Shown: in pieces, positions 42,174-51,698 of the stretch | Layout of the letters: the number at the start of each line of letters is the position of its first letter | Numbering within the stretch: position 1 is the stretch's first letter | DNA from: JBMNCR01 sp049366695 | GTDB taxonomy: Bacteria; Bacillota; Clostridia; Eubacteriales; Alkalibacteraceae | Direction of reading: 5' to 3' | Length of the DNA: 64,000 nt | Assembly: GCA_049366695.1 (NCBI GenBank) | Contig: JBMNCR010000064.1 | Coordinates: 1-64,000, forward strand | The notes under the pieces: model-generated | The model's input: only the letters and a program-made list of their open reading frames with translations | The model's database searches: none | What the model was told of the DNA's origin: nothing | Translations under genes and position numbers: made by a program

Positions 42174-42230
42174 TTTTGCAGAAAGTATCATCTTAATTCA
42201 TTGTAAATAAATCTTTTAAAGGATATTTAT

Positions 42231-43541
42231 AGAATCCTGTGGACAGTTTTCAACTTGAATCCTGGGGAGAATCCTGGGGACAGTTTTCAACTTTAATCAT
42301 TTATTACCAAATATTTCTTTATGCTGTTATTTACAAAATAATCCTTGCTTTATTCTTTTCTTTATATTAAAATAAGTACAAACAAATGTTCGGTGGTGAT
42401 TTTTATGCCTCGTGTAGCTAGGCGGCGTGATCCAGAAACGACCCATCATATTATCTGTAGAAGCATCAGTGAAATCAGACTCTTTCGAGGTGAAAATGAT
42501 AAAATCAAATATCTTCAACTCATGGCCTTATACTGTAAAAAGTTTAAGTGTCGCATTTTAACCTACTGCTTAATGGATACCCATGTGCATATCCAATTTG
42601 ATCCCCAAGGCTGTGATTTATCTAAGTTCATGCATGGTTTAAACCTTTGTTATGCCCAGTTTTACAATCGAAAGTATAAGCGTCATGGTCATGTTTTTCA
42701 GGGTCGATTTTTAAGCAAGGTCATTGATGATGATATATATAACCTTGCTGTGTCTGCATATATTCATGCCAATCCTAAAGATATCCCTAGCTATAAGGAT
42801 TCCTTGCATACCTACTACTTTTCGTCTTATGGCATCTATATTGGGACTACCCATGATGATTTCGGGCTTATTGATACGGACTTTATACTCTCTCAGTTTG
42901 CCAATCATCCTAATGATGCTCGAGTAAAGTATGCTGAGTTTGTCTCTGAGTGTCATCAAGTATCTAAATTAGAAAAGACTTATGAACTCATTGATAACTA
43001 TTGCCTTAAACCTGATTTTTCTTATGAGAGTGGACGGTGTAATTATCCAAGAGATTTTAAACCTAATGATATTATTGAAAAAGTTGGGAGTCTTTTATCT
43101 ATGCCTAATCCGACCTTTATACATATCAAATACTCCCGTCAAACATCCCATTTTAGAGCTATTGTAGTGTTTTTGCTGCGGTGTCTATGTGATTGTACCT
43201 ATAAGGATATCTGCAAGATGATTGGCAATATCACTTTGTCCCAGGCTGCAAATCTTTCCAATCGGGGTTTTGAGCTAATCTATAGGAAAAAACAGTACCA
43301 GCATCTCTTACCTACTTTCTTAAATGATGAGGGTATCTTAAGTTTGTCTTGATTATTAATACTAAATACTTTATCTATTAATTATTTTATTTCTTTAACC
43401 GATGCAAACGTCGGCTATTTTTCGTGGTTTCATTTTCTATTGCTATCTTTTCTTTTTATAAAAATGAGTTTATTCTTTGATTTTAATTTATGAATCTGAT
43501 GTTTTTCTGGAATATTTACATAGATTTGAGATGTGTCCCGT
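42231..43541 (+). mobile_element. Y1/IS200-like (REP-associated-type) transposable element
   Basis: The left side carries repeated GAATCCTG(G/T)GGACAGTTTTCAAC motifs (42231-42290). The transposase gene follows, and then a 3' non-coding tail ending GAGATGTGTCCCGT at about 43541. The same tail ends a remnant at 54192, which defines the right boundary. Remnants of its left end (39073) and of its 3' half (49424-49985) show repeated activity in this region. Confidence 0.75.
42405..43352 (+). CDS. Y1-type (HUH) transposase
   Basis: 315 residues from MPRVARRRDPETTHH; GGTGGTGA lies just upstream. HUH motif: MDTHVHIQF. The catalytic-Tyr helix is probably near YIHANPKD. RGRFLSKVIDDD-type and QGRFL segments are typical of RayT/TnpA-REP-like enzymes. 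The C-terminal third (about 215-315) adds an HTH-like region (CTYKDICKMIGNITLSQAANLSN). The gene looks intact. A degraded 3' copy lies at 49424. Confidence 0.85.
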   Translation: MPRVARRRDPETTHHIICRSISEIRLFRGENDKIKYLQLMALYCKKFKCRILTYCLMDTHVHIQFDPQGCDLSKFMHGLNLCYAQFYNRKYKRHGHVFQGRFLSKVIDDDIYNLAVSAYIHANPKDIPSYKDSLHTYYFSSYGIYIGTTHDDFGLIDTDFILSQFANHPNDARVKYAEFVSECHQVSKLEKTYELIDNYCLKPDFSYESGRCNYPRDFKPNDIIEKVGSLLSMPNPTFIHIKYSRQTSHFRAIVVFLLRCLCDCTYKDICKMIGNITLSQAANLSNRGFELIYRKKQYQHLLPTFLNDEGILSLS

Positions 43542-44027
43542 ATGTCCTACGAATATATCAATGAAGAATTTGAAACTCACCACTTAGGAGGAAATTTGCT
43601 TTTAAAGTCATGTACAGCAATCGCAACATTCTTTCTCTCTGTAATGTCTGATCCACAACTTAATCGTTTTTTCGCTGAAATGTATCATAATACTTCTGGG
43701 ATTTTACCTGGTGATTCTTTTTATAAAAGTGTTTTTCGAACGTTGTTTAAGGCATGTAATAAGGACGCAAAAGGAAAGAATTTTCAATTAGTATACATCT
43801 ACCATACATCCTGTCAAGGTGAATTACTACGACAATATCTAGCAGGCACTCTGTCTGCCACAAGGATAGAAATTTTGGAATATGTTCTTGACCATTTACT
43901 TGATGATTTAGGTATTGATTCATTAAAACGCAAAGATATAATAGATAGATCTTTTGAAACTTGTAATCATTTAGAAGTTAAGTTTGTAGATATTTACTGG
44001 AAAGAATTATCTTTATCAGAAACATAA
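43542..44027 (+). pseudogene. C-terminal fragment of a TetR-family regulator
   Basis: About 161 residues from the ATG directly at the end of the Y1 element. The sequence (SYEYINEEFETHHLGGNLLL, then ATFFLSVMSDPQLNRFFAEM, then ILEYVLDHLLDDLGI) is all-helical and resembles a TetR ligand-binding domain. The N-terminal HTH is absent: the Y1 element replaces it on the left, and no matching half is seen on the element's far side. Confidence 0.5.
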
Positions 44028-44142
44028 GTTGAATATCATGAATGAATAAGATTCTTTAGACACTTCTGGATAGGTTACACTTAGTTAGACAGATTTCTTA
44101 AGGTCGTATAGAATATAATCTATAAACCAAAGGAGAAATGAA

Positions 44143-44433
44143 ATGTCAGATAGAAGGATACGAAGAGAATTTACCGATGAATCTAAAGAATAAATGGTTC
44201 AGCTTTATCTGAACTCAAAAACAAAATCAGATACCATACGAGAGTCTGATCTTACCCCATCATGTCTTAATCACTGGATTAAACAACATCAAGGTAGCGG
44301 ATCCTTTAAAGAAAAAGATAACCGTACTGATGAAGAAAATGAACTTATGCGTTTAAGTAAAGAAAACTAAAGATTAAAAATCGAAAATGATGTTTTAAAG
44401 CCAGCAGAAGAAATTATGGTACTAGAAGCATAA
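44143..44433 (+). pseudogene. IS3-family orfA with stop codons
   Basis: MSDRRIRREFTDESKE-stop-MVQLYLNSKTKSD... then NHWIKQHQGSG and a leucine-zipper-like ENELMRLSKEN-stop-RLKIENDVLK. Two in-frame TAA codons interrupt the HTH protein. The copy at 47012 has CAA where this one has the first TAA. Confidence 0.75.
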
Positions 44434-44462
44434 AAAAGGCATTATCAAATGAAGGGTTAACT

Positions 44463-45092
44463 GTGTCTCGGCGAAGAATTGGGAGAATTATGAATCAAAA
44501 TGGACTTGTATCAAATTATACAGTTGCTAAATATAAAGTTCATAAGTCGAAAACAAATGAAGCCCCTATAAAAAATACAGTAAATCGTGAATTTAATGAT
44601 CGTGATCACCTTGAGGTTGCTGTAAGTGACCTGACCTATGTTAGAGTCAATGGAAAATGGCATTATGTATGTTTGATATTGGACTTACATAATAGAGAAA
44701 TTATTGGTTATACTGCAGGTCCACGTAAAGATGCAACAATTGTATATCAGGCTTTTGCTTCTGTTAAACATAATTTGAGAAAGATAAAGATATTTCATAC
44801 CGACAGGGGTAACAAGTCTAAATATAACGCTATTGATGGTTTGCTTGAACCATTTGATATTACCAGTCCACTAAGTCATAAGGGATGCCCCTATGACAAT
44901 GCTGTAGTAGAGGCTACATTTAAAACATTCAAAGTTGAATTTGTATATCCCAATGTCTTTGAGTCACTAGAACATGAAAAGTTGGGATTATTCGACTATA
45001 TTAACTGGTTTAGTAATATCAGATTACACTCATCACTAGGATATGTTCCTCCAGTAATTTACAAATTATCACACCTTAATGAAATCGTTTGA
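44463..45092 (+). pseudogene. IS3-family transposase (orfB), N-terminally incomplete
   Basis: 209 residues open from GTG 44463; related residues (NYGTRSIKKAL) continue upstream without a start. The DDE rve core is present: VAVSDLTYVRV (first Asp), HTDRGNKSK (second Asp) and DNAVVEATFKTFK (Glu). The ~30 residues expected before NYGTRS are deleted, so the enzyme is probably dead. Confidence 0.75.
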
Positions 45093-45106
45093 AAAAGTGT
45101 TGACAT

Positions 45107-45415
45107 TTCATAATTTTTTATAAACTCTGTAATTCCAAATTCTTTATATATTTTTTCAAAAAAAGAGTATCCATAATTTCTATCTTTTTCTTTATCCAAA
45201 TTTGAATCTGATAGATTTAATGTAATTTTTACTTCGATTTCAGGAATATTTTTAGCCTTGAATTTAAGCTTAGTTAGAATATCAGGATCCTTAGATTCTA
45301 ATTCCTCTGAGTTCCCATAACATTTTATAGTTCTTTGCTTAACTTTACCGTTTTTATCTCTATTTCCCTCACCTAAATATACTTTTGTAAATTTAACGTT
45401 GGATTTTTGCTTAAT
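45107..45415 (-). pseudogene. N-terminal fragment of an IS1634-like transposase
   Basis: Read leftward, about 103 codons stay open: KQKSNVKFTKVYLGEGNRDK, then KQRTIKCYGNSEELESKDPD, then DRNYGYSFFEKIYKEFGITE. This is the conserved N-terminus of IS1634/IS4-like transposases. The rest is cut off by IS3 copy A at 45106; no start codon is found. Confidence 0.65.
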
Positions 45416-45547
45416 TTAATATGCAAAATTAGTTCCTGTATAATTATTCCATATAACGTATTAGTTGATAACACACAAATAGAAAGTTTTGCATAAAAAA
45501 CTACCTAAATTTCAATCTATAGGCGTGTTTATCATTTATATAGTGTA

Positions 45548-45748
45548 AAACTCAGGAATAAAGCTAAAATTGCCTACTTTGACGGTATCAAAAATGCAAA
45601 GTTTAAATGAAAAGTCCTTCCTGGTGATACGTTGACACTTAAAACAGAAATCACAAAAAGTAGAGGACATATAGGTATTGGTTCTGCAACCGCTTATATT
45701 GGTGATGAAATAGTAGCCCAAGGAGAATTAACCTTCGCCATTAAATAA
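45548..45748 (+). pseudogene. fabZ: FabZ C-terminal fragment with a stop codon
   Basis: AKIAYFDGIKNAKFK-stop-KVLPGDTLTLKTEITKSRGH then IGIGSATAYIGDEIVAQGEL and TFAIK. This is the C-terminal half of beta-hydroxyacyl-ACP dehydratase. The N-terminal half with the catalytic His is missing, and one nonsense codon interrupts the frame. Confidence 0.8.
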
Positions 45749-45861
45749 ATATATTTATTTTGGAACTTTTATTAAGTCTCTTTTTTAACACTTATTTGAA
45801 TTATGAATATAATATCAGGGAGGTAATTTCTCTAATATAAAAATAGGAGTTGAAAAAATTA

Positions 45862-46705
45862 ATGCCTGGAATGCCAGTATTTCAAGATTCCCCTTCTAGC
45901 TTAAAAACGCAATTTTATGGATTCGATGGCACCAGTGTTGTCAGTATAAAAACAGATAACAACGGTCAAATAGTAATCACCAATGGAATAGGTCAAAGTA
46001 TCGACGTCAGTGCATCAGATTTAGATATTCGAGATTTATCCAATGCCACTGACAGTGTTTTGATATATGGTAATGACGGAAGTAGTAATTTAGTATTAAA
46101 AACCGATGACACAGGTAAGTTAGTGGTTACTAATGCTTCTGGTGAAACAATTGATGTTAGTGCATCAGATTTAGATGTTCGAGATTTATCCAATGCCACT
46201 GACAGTGTTTTGATATATGGTAATGACGGAAGNNNNNNNNNNNNNNNNNNNNNNNNNNNNNNNNNNNNNNNNNNNNNNNNNNNNNNNNNNNNNNNNNNNN
46301 NNNNNNNNNNNNNNNNNNNNNNNNNNNNNNNNTAGTAATTTAGTATTAAAAACCGATGCTCAAGGTGTACTGCAAACTTCTTCAACACATGTATTTGTAG
46401 ACAATAACTTAGGATCCGTTACATCAACGGACGCGTATCAATATGTAACTGGACAGGATATTTCGAATTTAACATCCTACGCATTTTTTACAAACAATAC
46501 TGGAGTGAATGATGCAACAATCAAGATACAATTAAGCCCAGACAATACCACTTGGATTGATGATAGTACTGAAATATCCTTAGCTTCTGGGGATGCTACC
46601 ATTCTAACTGCAAATAAATTTTTAAAATATATCCGTATGGGATACATTTCTACCACAAGTGAACAAAGCACTACCATGAGTGTTATTTTCCAAGGGCAGA
46701 GTTAA
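45862..46705 (+). CDS. Repeat-containing protein with DUF6385-like C-terminus, split by an assembly gap
   Basis: From MPGMPVFQDSPSSLKTQFYG the protein consists of repeats of about 47 residues (DVSASDLDxRDLSNATDSVL, then IYGNDGSSNLVLKTD) and a beta-rich C-terminal domain with TIKIQLSPDNTTWIDDSTEI. There is no signal peptide. A 100-N gap breaks it inside the repeats, and the frames on the two sides differ because the gap size is arbitrary. The ATG at 45862 is preferred over a TTG at 45850. Possibly a spore-surface or other structural protein; function unknown. Confidence 0.6.
46039..46375. repeat. About 141-bp tandem repeats around the gap
   Basis: Near-identical units containing AGTAGTAATTTAGTATTAAA and CGAGATTTATCCAATGCCAC appear before and after the N run. 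The true copy number is unknown. Confidence 0.75.
46233..46332. other. Assembly gap, 100 N
   Basis: Exactly 100 undetermined bases, a standard placeholder length, inside tandem repeats that short reads could not resolve. Confidence 0.97.
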
Positions 46706-46713
46706 AAAGTTTT

Positions 46714-46743
46714 AAAACGGAGGAGTAAAAAATCCTCCGTTTT
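46714..46743 (+). terminator. Terminator of the repeat-protein gene
   Basis: AAAACGGAGGA pairs perfectly with TCCTCCGTTTT around an 8-base loop, ending in a T run. Confidence 0.85.
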
Positions 46744-46816
46744 ATAGTTTCATCTTTTATTGTACATAAAAAGCAAACGAATATTTTGATTGTTTTATTA
46801 TCTATTCATTTTTAAT

Positions 46817-47011
46817 TTATTCATTTAAAATTTCAGCATAATCGGTTTTCTCCCAAGAAAATTCTATATCCGTTCTTCCAAAATGTCCATATGTAGCAGT
46901 CTTATTGTATATAGGTCTTCTCAAATAAAAATTATTATGAATCAAGTCAACGATTTAATCATCACTTGCTTTCCTTGTTCCAAAAGTATCAACATAAACA
47001 GATATAGACTT
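46817..47011 (-). pseudogene. metK: MetK C-terminal fragment
   Basis: Read leftward: SISVYVDTFGTRKASDD-stop-IVDLIHNNFYLRRPIYNKTA then TYGHFGRTDIEFSWEKTDYA. These are the C-terminal blocks of S-adenosylmethionine synthetase, with an internal deletion before LRRPIY and one nonsense codon. It is cut off at 47012 by IS3 copy B. The cell must have a working metK elsewhere. Confidence 0.85.
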
Positions 47012-47214
47012 TGGATAGGTTACACTTAGTTAGACAGATTTCTTAAGGTCGTATAGAATATAATCTATAAACCAAAGGAGAAATGAAATGTCAAATAGAA
47101 GGATACGAAGAGATTTTACCGATGAATTTAAAGAACAAATGGTTCAGCTTTATCTAAATGGAAAAACAAAAGCAGATATCATACGAGAGTATGATCTTAC
47201 CCCATCTGGATCTA
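47012..47214 (+). mobile_element. IS3-family left-end fragment, copy B
   Basis: Nearly identical to 44067-44270, covering the terminus and the first ~40 codons of orfA (MSNRRIRRDFTDEFKEQMVQ...), here without the stop codons of copy A. It ends at the boundary of another IS3-type element. Confidence 0.8.
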
Positions 47215-47247
47215 TGTCAATACCTTAGACACAAAAAGTTGAACTTT

Positions 47248-48066
47248 TTATGCAATTCTTCTAGCTAAATCCTCACACTTTTGTGGTGAGATATAACCAA
47301 TACTACTATGTATTCTTTTTCTATTATACCAAGCTTCTATATATTCAAATATTGCTAATCTTGCTATGTCAAAATCAAAATATTTAACAATGTGAACTTC
47401 CTCTTTTTTCGAAGAGGCATGGAAAGACTCTATACAAGCATTGTCATAGGGGCATCCCTTTGCACTAAAGGAATGGGTAATAATTTTAGTGTTATCTATG
47501 TATTCTTTAAAAGCAGAACTTGTATATTGGCATCCTAAATCACTATGGATTATTAATGGATTAGCTGGTTTCTGAAGTTGTATAGCATTTTTTACAGCCT
47601 GTAGGGCTAATGAGGTATCTATAGTTTTAGACATAGCATGTCCTATTATTTTTTTACTATATAGATCCATAACTGAAGCTAAGTAGCACCAACCATCTTT
47701 AATTGTGTGGATATAAGTAATATCAGTTACCCACTTTTCGTTAATAGTAGTTGTTTCAAAATCTCTTTTTAAAAGGTTTTCTTGTTCTACTACTTTTCTT
47801 TTGAATGATGCTGGTCTAAATTTTTTTATTATGATGGATTTTATCCCCAGTTTAGCCATTAGACGTTGGATTCTCTTTAAACTAATAGTTATCCCCAATG
47901 TTTTTAATGCTTCATTTATTTTAGGTGCTCCATAACGTTTTTTGCTCTCTTTGTGTATATTTAGGATTGCTTTCTCTATATTTTTATTTTCTTATTCCCG
48001 ATTACTTGGTTTCTTATTTAGGTACTTGTAATAAGAACTTCTAGATACCTTTAAAACCTTACACAT
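47248..48066 (-). pseudogene. IS3-family transposase orfB with one stop codon
   Basis: 273 codons from ATG 48066 (MCKVLKVSRSSYYKYLNKKP), interrupted only by TAA at 47992-47994 (CAA in the expected ancestor). Downstream the frame is intact: rve core with WVTDITYIHT, IIHSDLGCQY and NACIESFHASSKKEE, all DDE residues present. From the internal start it leaves 216 residues. Inactive unless the stop is read through. Confidence 0.8.
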
Positions 48067-48119
48067 AAGACTAATATTATAATATTTTTTGTTGTTAGTG
48101 ATAAATTCAAATACAGTAG

Positions 48120-48392
48120 TTACTTCCTTGCGAATATGCCCATAGCCTTTTTTAGTATTTCTATTTCCTCTGCAAGTTTTGCGTTTTTCTTTAATAAATT
48201 TTTATATTCTGCTACTGTTATAATTGTATTTTTATCCACAGAAACAGATTTGGTTTTCTTTATTCAGCCACTTATAGTTGATTTTGATACGGCATATTCA
48301 CTACTTAACTCTGTTAGGCTTTTTCCAGAGTTATAAAGTTATACTATTGTTTTTTTGAATTCATCTGTATATTGTTTTTGACCTCTTGCCAT
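48120..48392 (-). pseudogene. IS3-family orfA with stop codons
   Basis: 91 codons, MARGQKQYTDEFKKTIV-stop-LYNSGKSLTELSSEYAVSKS then TISG-stop-IKKTKSVSV and ALKKAMGIFARK-like end. One stop replaces Gln, and the TGA replaces the Trp of the HTH. It lies 54 bases from orfB, overlapping frames as in IS3 elements. Confidence 0.75.
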
Positions 48393-48458
48393 TATAAACA
48401 TTTCCTCCTCTTATCTATATTTTAAAGTGTTCGGCTTTTCGTGTCTACAATAGTATAC

Positions 48459-49038
48459 TAACACCAGAACTTAAAAGCATTGTTAGTGAATTCCTTGCAT
48501 CACGTGGGCTAACGTTATTAGAAGAAAAAACAACAATTACGCACATAGACAACGGATTTGACTTTTTAGGGTGTACATTCAGTAAATTAAAGGGAAAACT
48601 AATAGTTAAACCTTCTAAAAATTCCATCAGAACCCTGATTAAGAAATGCTCTGCCATCATACTCAAAGAAGGAAAGGCATGTACTCAATCGATTTTGATT
48701 CGTAGACTAAATCAAGTAATCAGAGGATGGACAAACTACCATAAGCATGTCGTGGCAAGTCAAGCATTCTCATGCGTCAACAATACGCTTTATTTTCTGC
48801 TGCTATTATGGGCAAACATCGCCATCCTAATAAAACTAAATGGTGGCGATTAAACTGATACTGGCATTCAAAGGATGGTAAACCATGGGTATTTATGACT
48901 GACGAATATTCCCTAATTAACCTTAGGCGAATTCATATCGTTAGACATCCTAAACTGAAAATTTCTAAAACACCTTTCCTAGATAATAAATACTTTATCA
49001 AAAGGAAGTTGAAACTATGTACATTAGTTGCCGCCTAA
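48459..49038 (+). pseudogene. ltrA: Group II intron maturase C-terminal fragment, frameshifted
   Basis: First frame: TPELKSIVSEFLASRGLTLL, DNGFDFLGCTFSKLKGK and RGWTNYHKHVVASQAFSCV, the end of the reverse transcriptase and maturase (X) domain. After a frameshift near 48800 a second frame continues HRHPNKTKWWRLN (with a stop) and MTDEYSLINLRRIHIVRHPK to LCTLVAA, the HNH-region tail. The zinc-finger cysteines are not seen. Inactive. Confidence 0.75.
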
Positions 49039-49056
49039 AAAGGTGAAGAAATGCTT

Positions 49057-49091
49057 GAGCCGTATGAGCGGGAAACTCTCACGTACGGTTC
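49057..49091 (+). ncRNA. Group II intron domain V
   Basis: A 35-base hairpin, GAGCCGTATGAGCGG followed by GAAA and CTCTCACGTACGGTTC-type pairing, characteristic of the catalytic domain V of mitochondrial-like bacterial group II introns. Confidence 0.75.
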
Positions 49092-49128
49092 TTAGACGAG
49101 GGAGAGGGAGTAATCCCTTTTCTTTAGT

Positions 49129-49421
49129 CGAGTTTAAAAATAATGCTATTGATGGTTTGCTTGATACATTTGATATTGCCAGATCATTAAGTAAAAAGGG
49201 ATGCCCCTATGATAATGCTGTAGCTGAGGCTACATTTAAAACATTTAAAGTTGAATTTGTATATCCCAATGTCTTTGGGGCACTAGAGAAACTAAAGTTG
49301 GGATTATTCAACTATATTAACTGGTTTAATAATATCAGATTACACTCATCACTAGGATATATTCCTCCAGTAATTTACAAATTATTACACCTTAATGAAA
49401 TTGTTTAAAAAAGTGTTGACA
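49129..49421 (+). pseudogene. 3' fragment of an IS3-family transposase (copy C)
   Basis: EFKNNAIDGLLDTFDIARSL then SKKGCPYDNAVAEATFKTFK to YKLLHLNEIV. It matches the last third of the orfB at 44463 and includes the catalytic Glu. Its 5' side is the group II intron, which must have entered at the HTDRG/EF position of the transposase gene. It ends with the same AAAAAGTGTTGACATT terminus. Confidence 0.8.
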
Positions 49422-49423
49422 TT

Positions 49424-49985
49424 CCAGTCATCAAGTGACTAAGTTTGAAAAGGCTTATGAACTCATTGATAACTATAGCCTTAAACCTGATTTTTCACAT
49501 GAGAGTAGACGGTGTATCTATCCAAGAGATTTTAAACTCAATGAGATTATTGAAAAGATTGGGTGTCTTTTATCTATGCCGAATCCTACTTTTATTCATA
49601 TTAAATACTCCCCTCAAACATCCCATTTTAGAGCCATTGTAGTCTTTTTGCTTCGTTTTCTCTGTGATTGTACCTATAAGAAAATCTGCAAGATGATTGG
49701 AAACATTACTTTATCCCAGGCTGCAAAGCTTTCTAGTCAGGGATTTGAGCTAATCTATCGGGAAAAGAGGTATCAGAATCTCTTGCCTACTTTCTTAAGT
49801 GATTAGGGTATCTTGAGCTTGTCTTGATTCTTAACACAAAATGTTTTTACTAATAATTATTCTTTTTTTTAACCGTTAGAAACATCGGCTATTTTTCGTG
49901 GTTTCATTTTCTATTGCTATCTTTTCTTATTTAAAAATAAGTTTATTCTTCGATTTTGATTAGTATATCTGATATTTTTAAGGAT
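49424..49985 (+). mobile_element. 3' half of a second Y1/IS200-like element
   Basis: Begins in mid-gene with CAGTCATCAAGTGACTAAG (residues matching SECHQVSKLEK of the intact copy), carries the transposase C-terminus to a TAG at 49804, and continues into the 3' tail (about 49860-49985) that matches 43384-43500. The final GATGTGTCCC end is not recognisable here. The 5' part was lost where IS3 copy C joins. Confidence 0.8.
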
Positions 49986-49988
49986 TCA

Positions 49989-50492
49989 TTACAAAATATA
50001 GTTCCTTAAAAACCATGGTGTAATAAATGTCTCAACAACTGCTGAAATTACAATTAATATTATTAATAAAGCCGAACTAATAATACCTAATTTAAAATTT
50101 GTACCTCTCTTTTTAAGAAGGTGAATTAAATTGGTAAAAAAATAAATTCCAATAGTTGCAGATAAAACAATAGATGGAATTTCAAATATTCCATGAAATC
50201 CTATAAATGAAATAGCATAAAGAAAGGAATGCTTAACAGTCAAATATTTAATAATTGCACCTAAAAAAAATAGTTCTCCTGACAAGAAGACAATAGAATA
50301 AATCCCACCTGTTAAAATTGATAAGAGTATTACTCTGAAGTTAACAACAATGTTATTTATAAAAATTTCTTTAAAATTAGGCTTTATATTTGGAGTATTT
50401 GAAAACTCTAGATTAGTAGAATATCCAAGCAAAAAGATACAGATAGAAAAAAATAATAAAATTATGAATATTTTAAGTAATTTCTTGTACAT
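49989..50492 (-). CDS. SpoIIM/DUF95-family membrane protein
   Basis: 167 residues with about five membrane segments. The SpoIIM/DUF95 signature is visible: FINNIVVNFRVILLSILTGG in key part, then FLSGELFFLGAII, FHGIFEIPSIVLSATIG and VVETFITPWF. Besides sporulation, this family appears in circular-bacteriocin and ABC-transporter gene clusters. Here it follows an ABC ATPase gene by 7 bases and is the last of five genes in one direction. A transport or immunity role is likelier than engulfment. Confidence 0.8.
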   Translation of the reverse strand: MYKKLLKIFIILLFFSICIFLLGYSTNLEFSNTPNIKPNFKEIFINNIVVNFRVILLSILTGGIYSIVFLSGELFFLGAIIKYLTVKHSFLYAISFIGFHGIFEIPSIVLSATIGIYFFTNLIHLLKKRGTNFKLGIISSALLIILIVISAVVETFITPWFLRNYIL

Positions 50493-50499
50493 GCTAAAT

Positions 50500-51162
50500 C
50501 TATCCTTTCTTTGTTATTAATACAATATTTTTATTATCAATTATTTTCATTGTATGAGTAGAGAATTTTGATAATCTTAAATCATCAGAATGTGTAGAAA
50601 AGATTATAATACCCGCATTTTTTTCAATATAATTTCCAAAAAATGATATTAAAGATTCAACAGATTTATGATCTAAATTTACAAAAGGTTCATCAAATAA
50701 AATTATTTTAGGAAAATTTATCAAATTAATTATAATAGATATCTTTTGTCTTGTACCTAAAGACAAATTCTTTGTAATAGTATTTTTATACTGGTTTATA
50801 TCAAGTACTTCAATTAATTCTTCTATCATAATATTTGATTTATTTTTGTTAATATTCTTATCTAAAGAAAATATTAGTTCGATGATTTCAATTAAATTCA
50901 AATATTCATATAAAAAATTTTCGTTTGTTATCAACGAAACTTTTTTCATATATTTTGAATAATCTTTTTTTAGTGATATGTCACAATAATCTATATCACC
51001 ATCAAATTTTATTATTCCTCCCATAATGTTAAGCAATGTAGTTTTTCCAATTCCATTTTTACCAGTAAGAGCAACGATAGATTTATTTTCTATAGAAATT
51101 TCTATATTCTCAAAAACTGTTAAATCATCATAACATTTATGAATTTTTTTAAATGTGTACAT
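50500..51162 (-). CDS. ABC transporter ATP-binding protein
   Basis: 220 residues. Walker A GKNGIGKTTL (about 33-42), signature LSLGTRQKISI, Walker B KIILFDEPFVNLD and the switch His in FSTHSDD. It is the only nucleotide-binding subunit of the cluster, so it probably dimerises beneath the membrane proteins encoded on either side (SpoIIM-like, 51120, 51699). Start ATG follows AAGGATGAG and overlaps the upstream gene by 43 bases. Confidence 0.88.
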   Translation of the reverse strand: MYTFKKIHKCYDDLTVFENIEISIENKSIVALTGKNGIGKTTLLNIMGGIIKFDGDIDYCDISLKKDYSKYMKKVSLITNENFLYEYLNLIEIIELIFSLDKNINKNKSNIMIEELIEVLDINQYKNTITKNLSLGTRQKISIIINLINFPKIILFDEPFVNLDHKSVESLISFFGNYIEKNAGIIIFSTHSDDLRLSKFSTHTMKIIDNKNIVLITKKG

Positions 51163-51644
51163 TTTTTACTCATCCTTATTTGTATGTAATATATAAACAT
51201 AACATATATTAAAAGAAGTAGTGTATATATAGCAATAATAACAATAAACTGATTTAGTGAATTATTCTTATAGACATCAACAAAAAACCAACTAATTGAT
51301 ATTGTAGGAAGTCCTAAAATTAAATAATCTTCAATTGGATTAAACATTATTAGATTTTGTATGTTGTTTTTAATATCATCATAATCATATTTTGTATAAT
51401 TAAAACTACATATTACAATTAATATCACAATAGAAATCCATTGTAATAAACTAATTATTCCTAAAATAATTGAGTTCACAGTAAATTTATTAAAAATTGC
51501 CATGGTAATAGCCCATATTAATGCAATCAAAAAAGTCCTCTTAATTATATATTCAAAAGTTAATTCAACAATTAAAGGTTTTATATTAAACTTTTTAACA
51601 AAATAATAATTACAACTGACAATATTTTTAGTCAATAAAGACAT
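51120..51644 (-). CDS. ABC-cluster membrane protein, unknown
   Basis: About 174 residues with four likely membrane segments (about 30-48, 53-78, 105-125 and 132-155). No family recognised. It overlaps the ABC ATPase gene, suggesting coupled translation and a permease-like role. The start is uncertain: ATG 51644 or GTG 51650, neither with a strong ribosome site. Confidence 0.65.
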   Translation of the reverse strand: MSLLTKNIVSCNYYFVKKFNIKPLIVELTFEYIIKRTFLIALIWAITMAIFNKFTVNSIILGIISLLQWISIVILIVICSFNYTKYDYDDIKNNIQNLIMFNPIEDYLILGLPTISISWFFVDVYKNNSLNQFIVIIAIYTLLLLIYVMFIYYIQIRMSKKCTHLKKFINVMMI

Positions 51645-51698
51645 AGACACTAAATTACTTATTAATATATTTAATAGTGATGGATATAATGAAAATAA

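Larger units (their letters stand above)
44067..45106 (+). mobile_element. Degenerate IS3-family element, copy A
   Basis: Runs from TGGATAGGTTACACTTAG to AAAAAGTGTTGACATT. The left boundary is fixed by the identical start of a second copy at 47012, the right by a matching end at 49421. orfA has nonsense codons, and the orfA-orfB junction carries a deletion. Confidence 0.75.
47226..48448 (-). mobile_element. IS3-family element of a second type, degenerate
   Basis: Imperfect terminal inverted repeats, TAGACACAAAAAGTTGAAC (47227 on) and TAGACACGAAAAGCCGAAC (from 48447 leftward). It carries orfA (48120-48392) and orfB (47248-48066), both with nonsense codons. It is inserted between copy B and the group II intron remnant. 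Confidence 0.8.
48449..49128 (+). mobile_element. 3' part of a group II intron
   Basis: Contains the C-terminal part of the intron-encoded protein and, after its stop, the domain V hairpin at 49057-49091 (GAGCCGTATGAGCGG...CTCACGTACGGTTC). The 5' half is removed at 48448 by an IS3-type element. The downstream exon begins about GAGTTTAAAAATAATGC, within an IS3 transposase gene. Confidence 0.8.

Noticed and set aside
42231..43352. Retron or other reverse-transcriptase-based system near the structured element at 38740
   Set aside because: The nearest reverse transcriptase is a group II intron remnant 10 kb away; the gene here is a Y1 HUH transposase.
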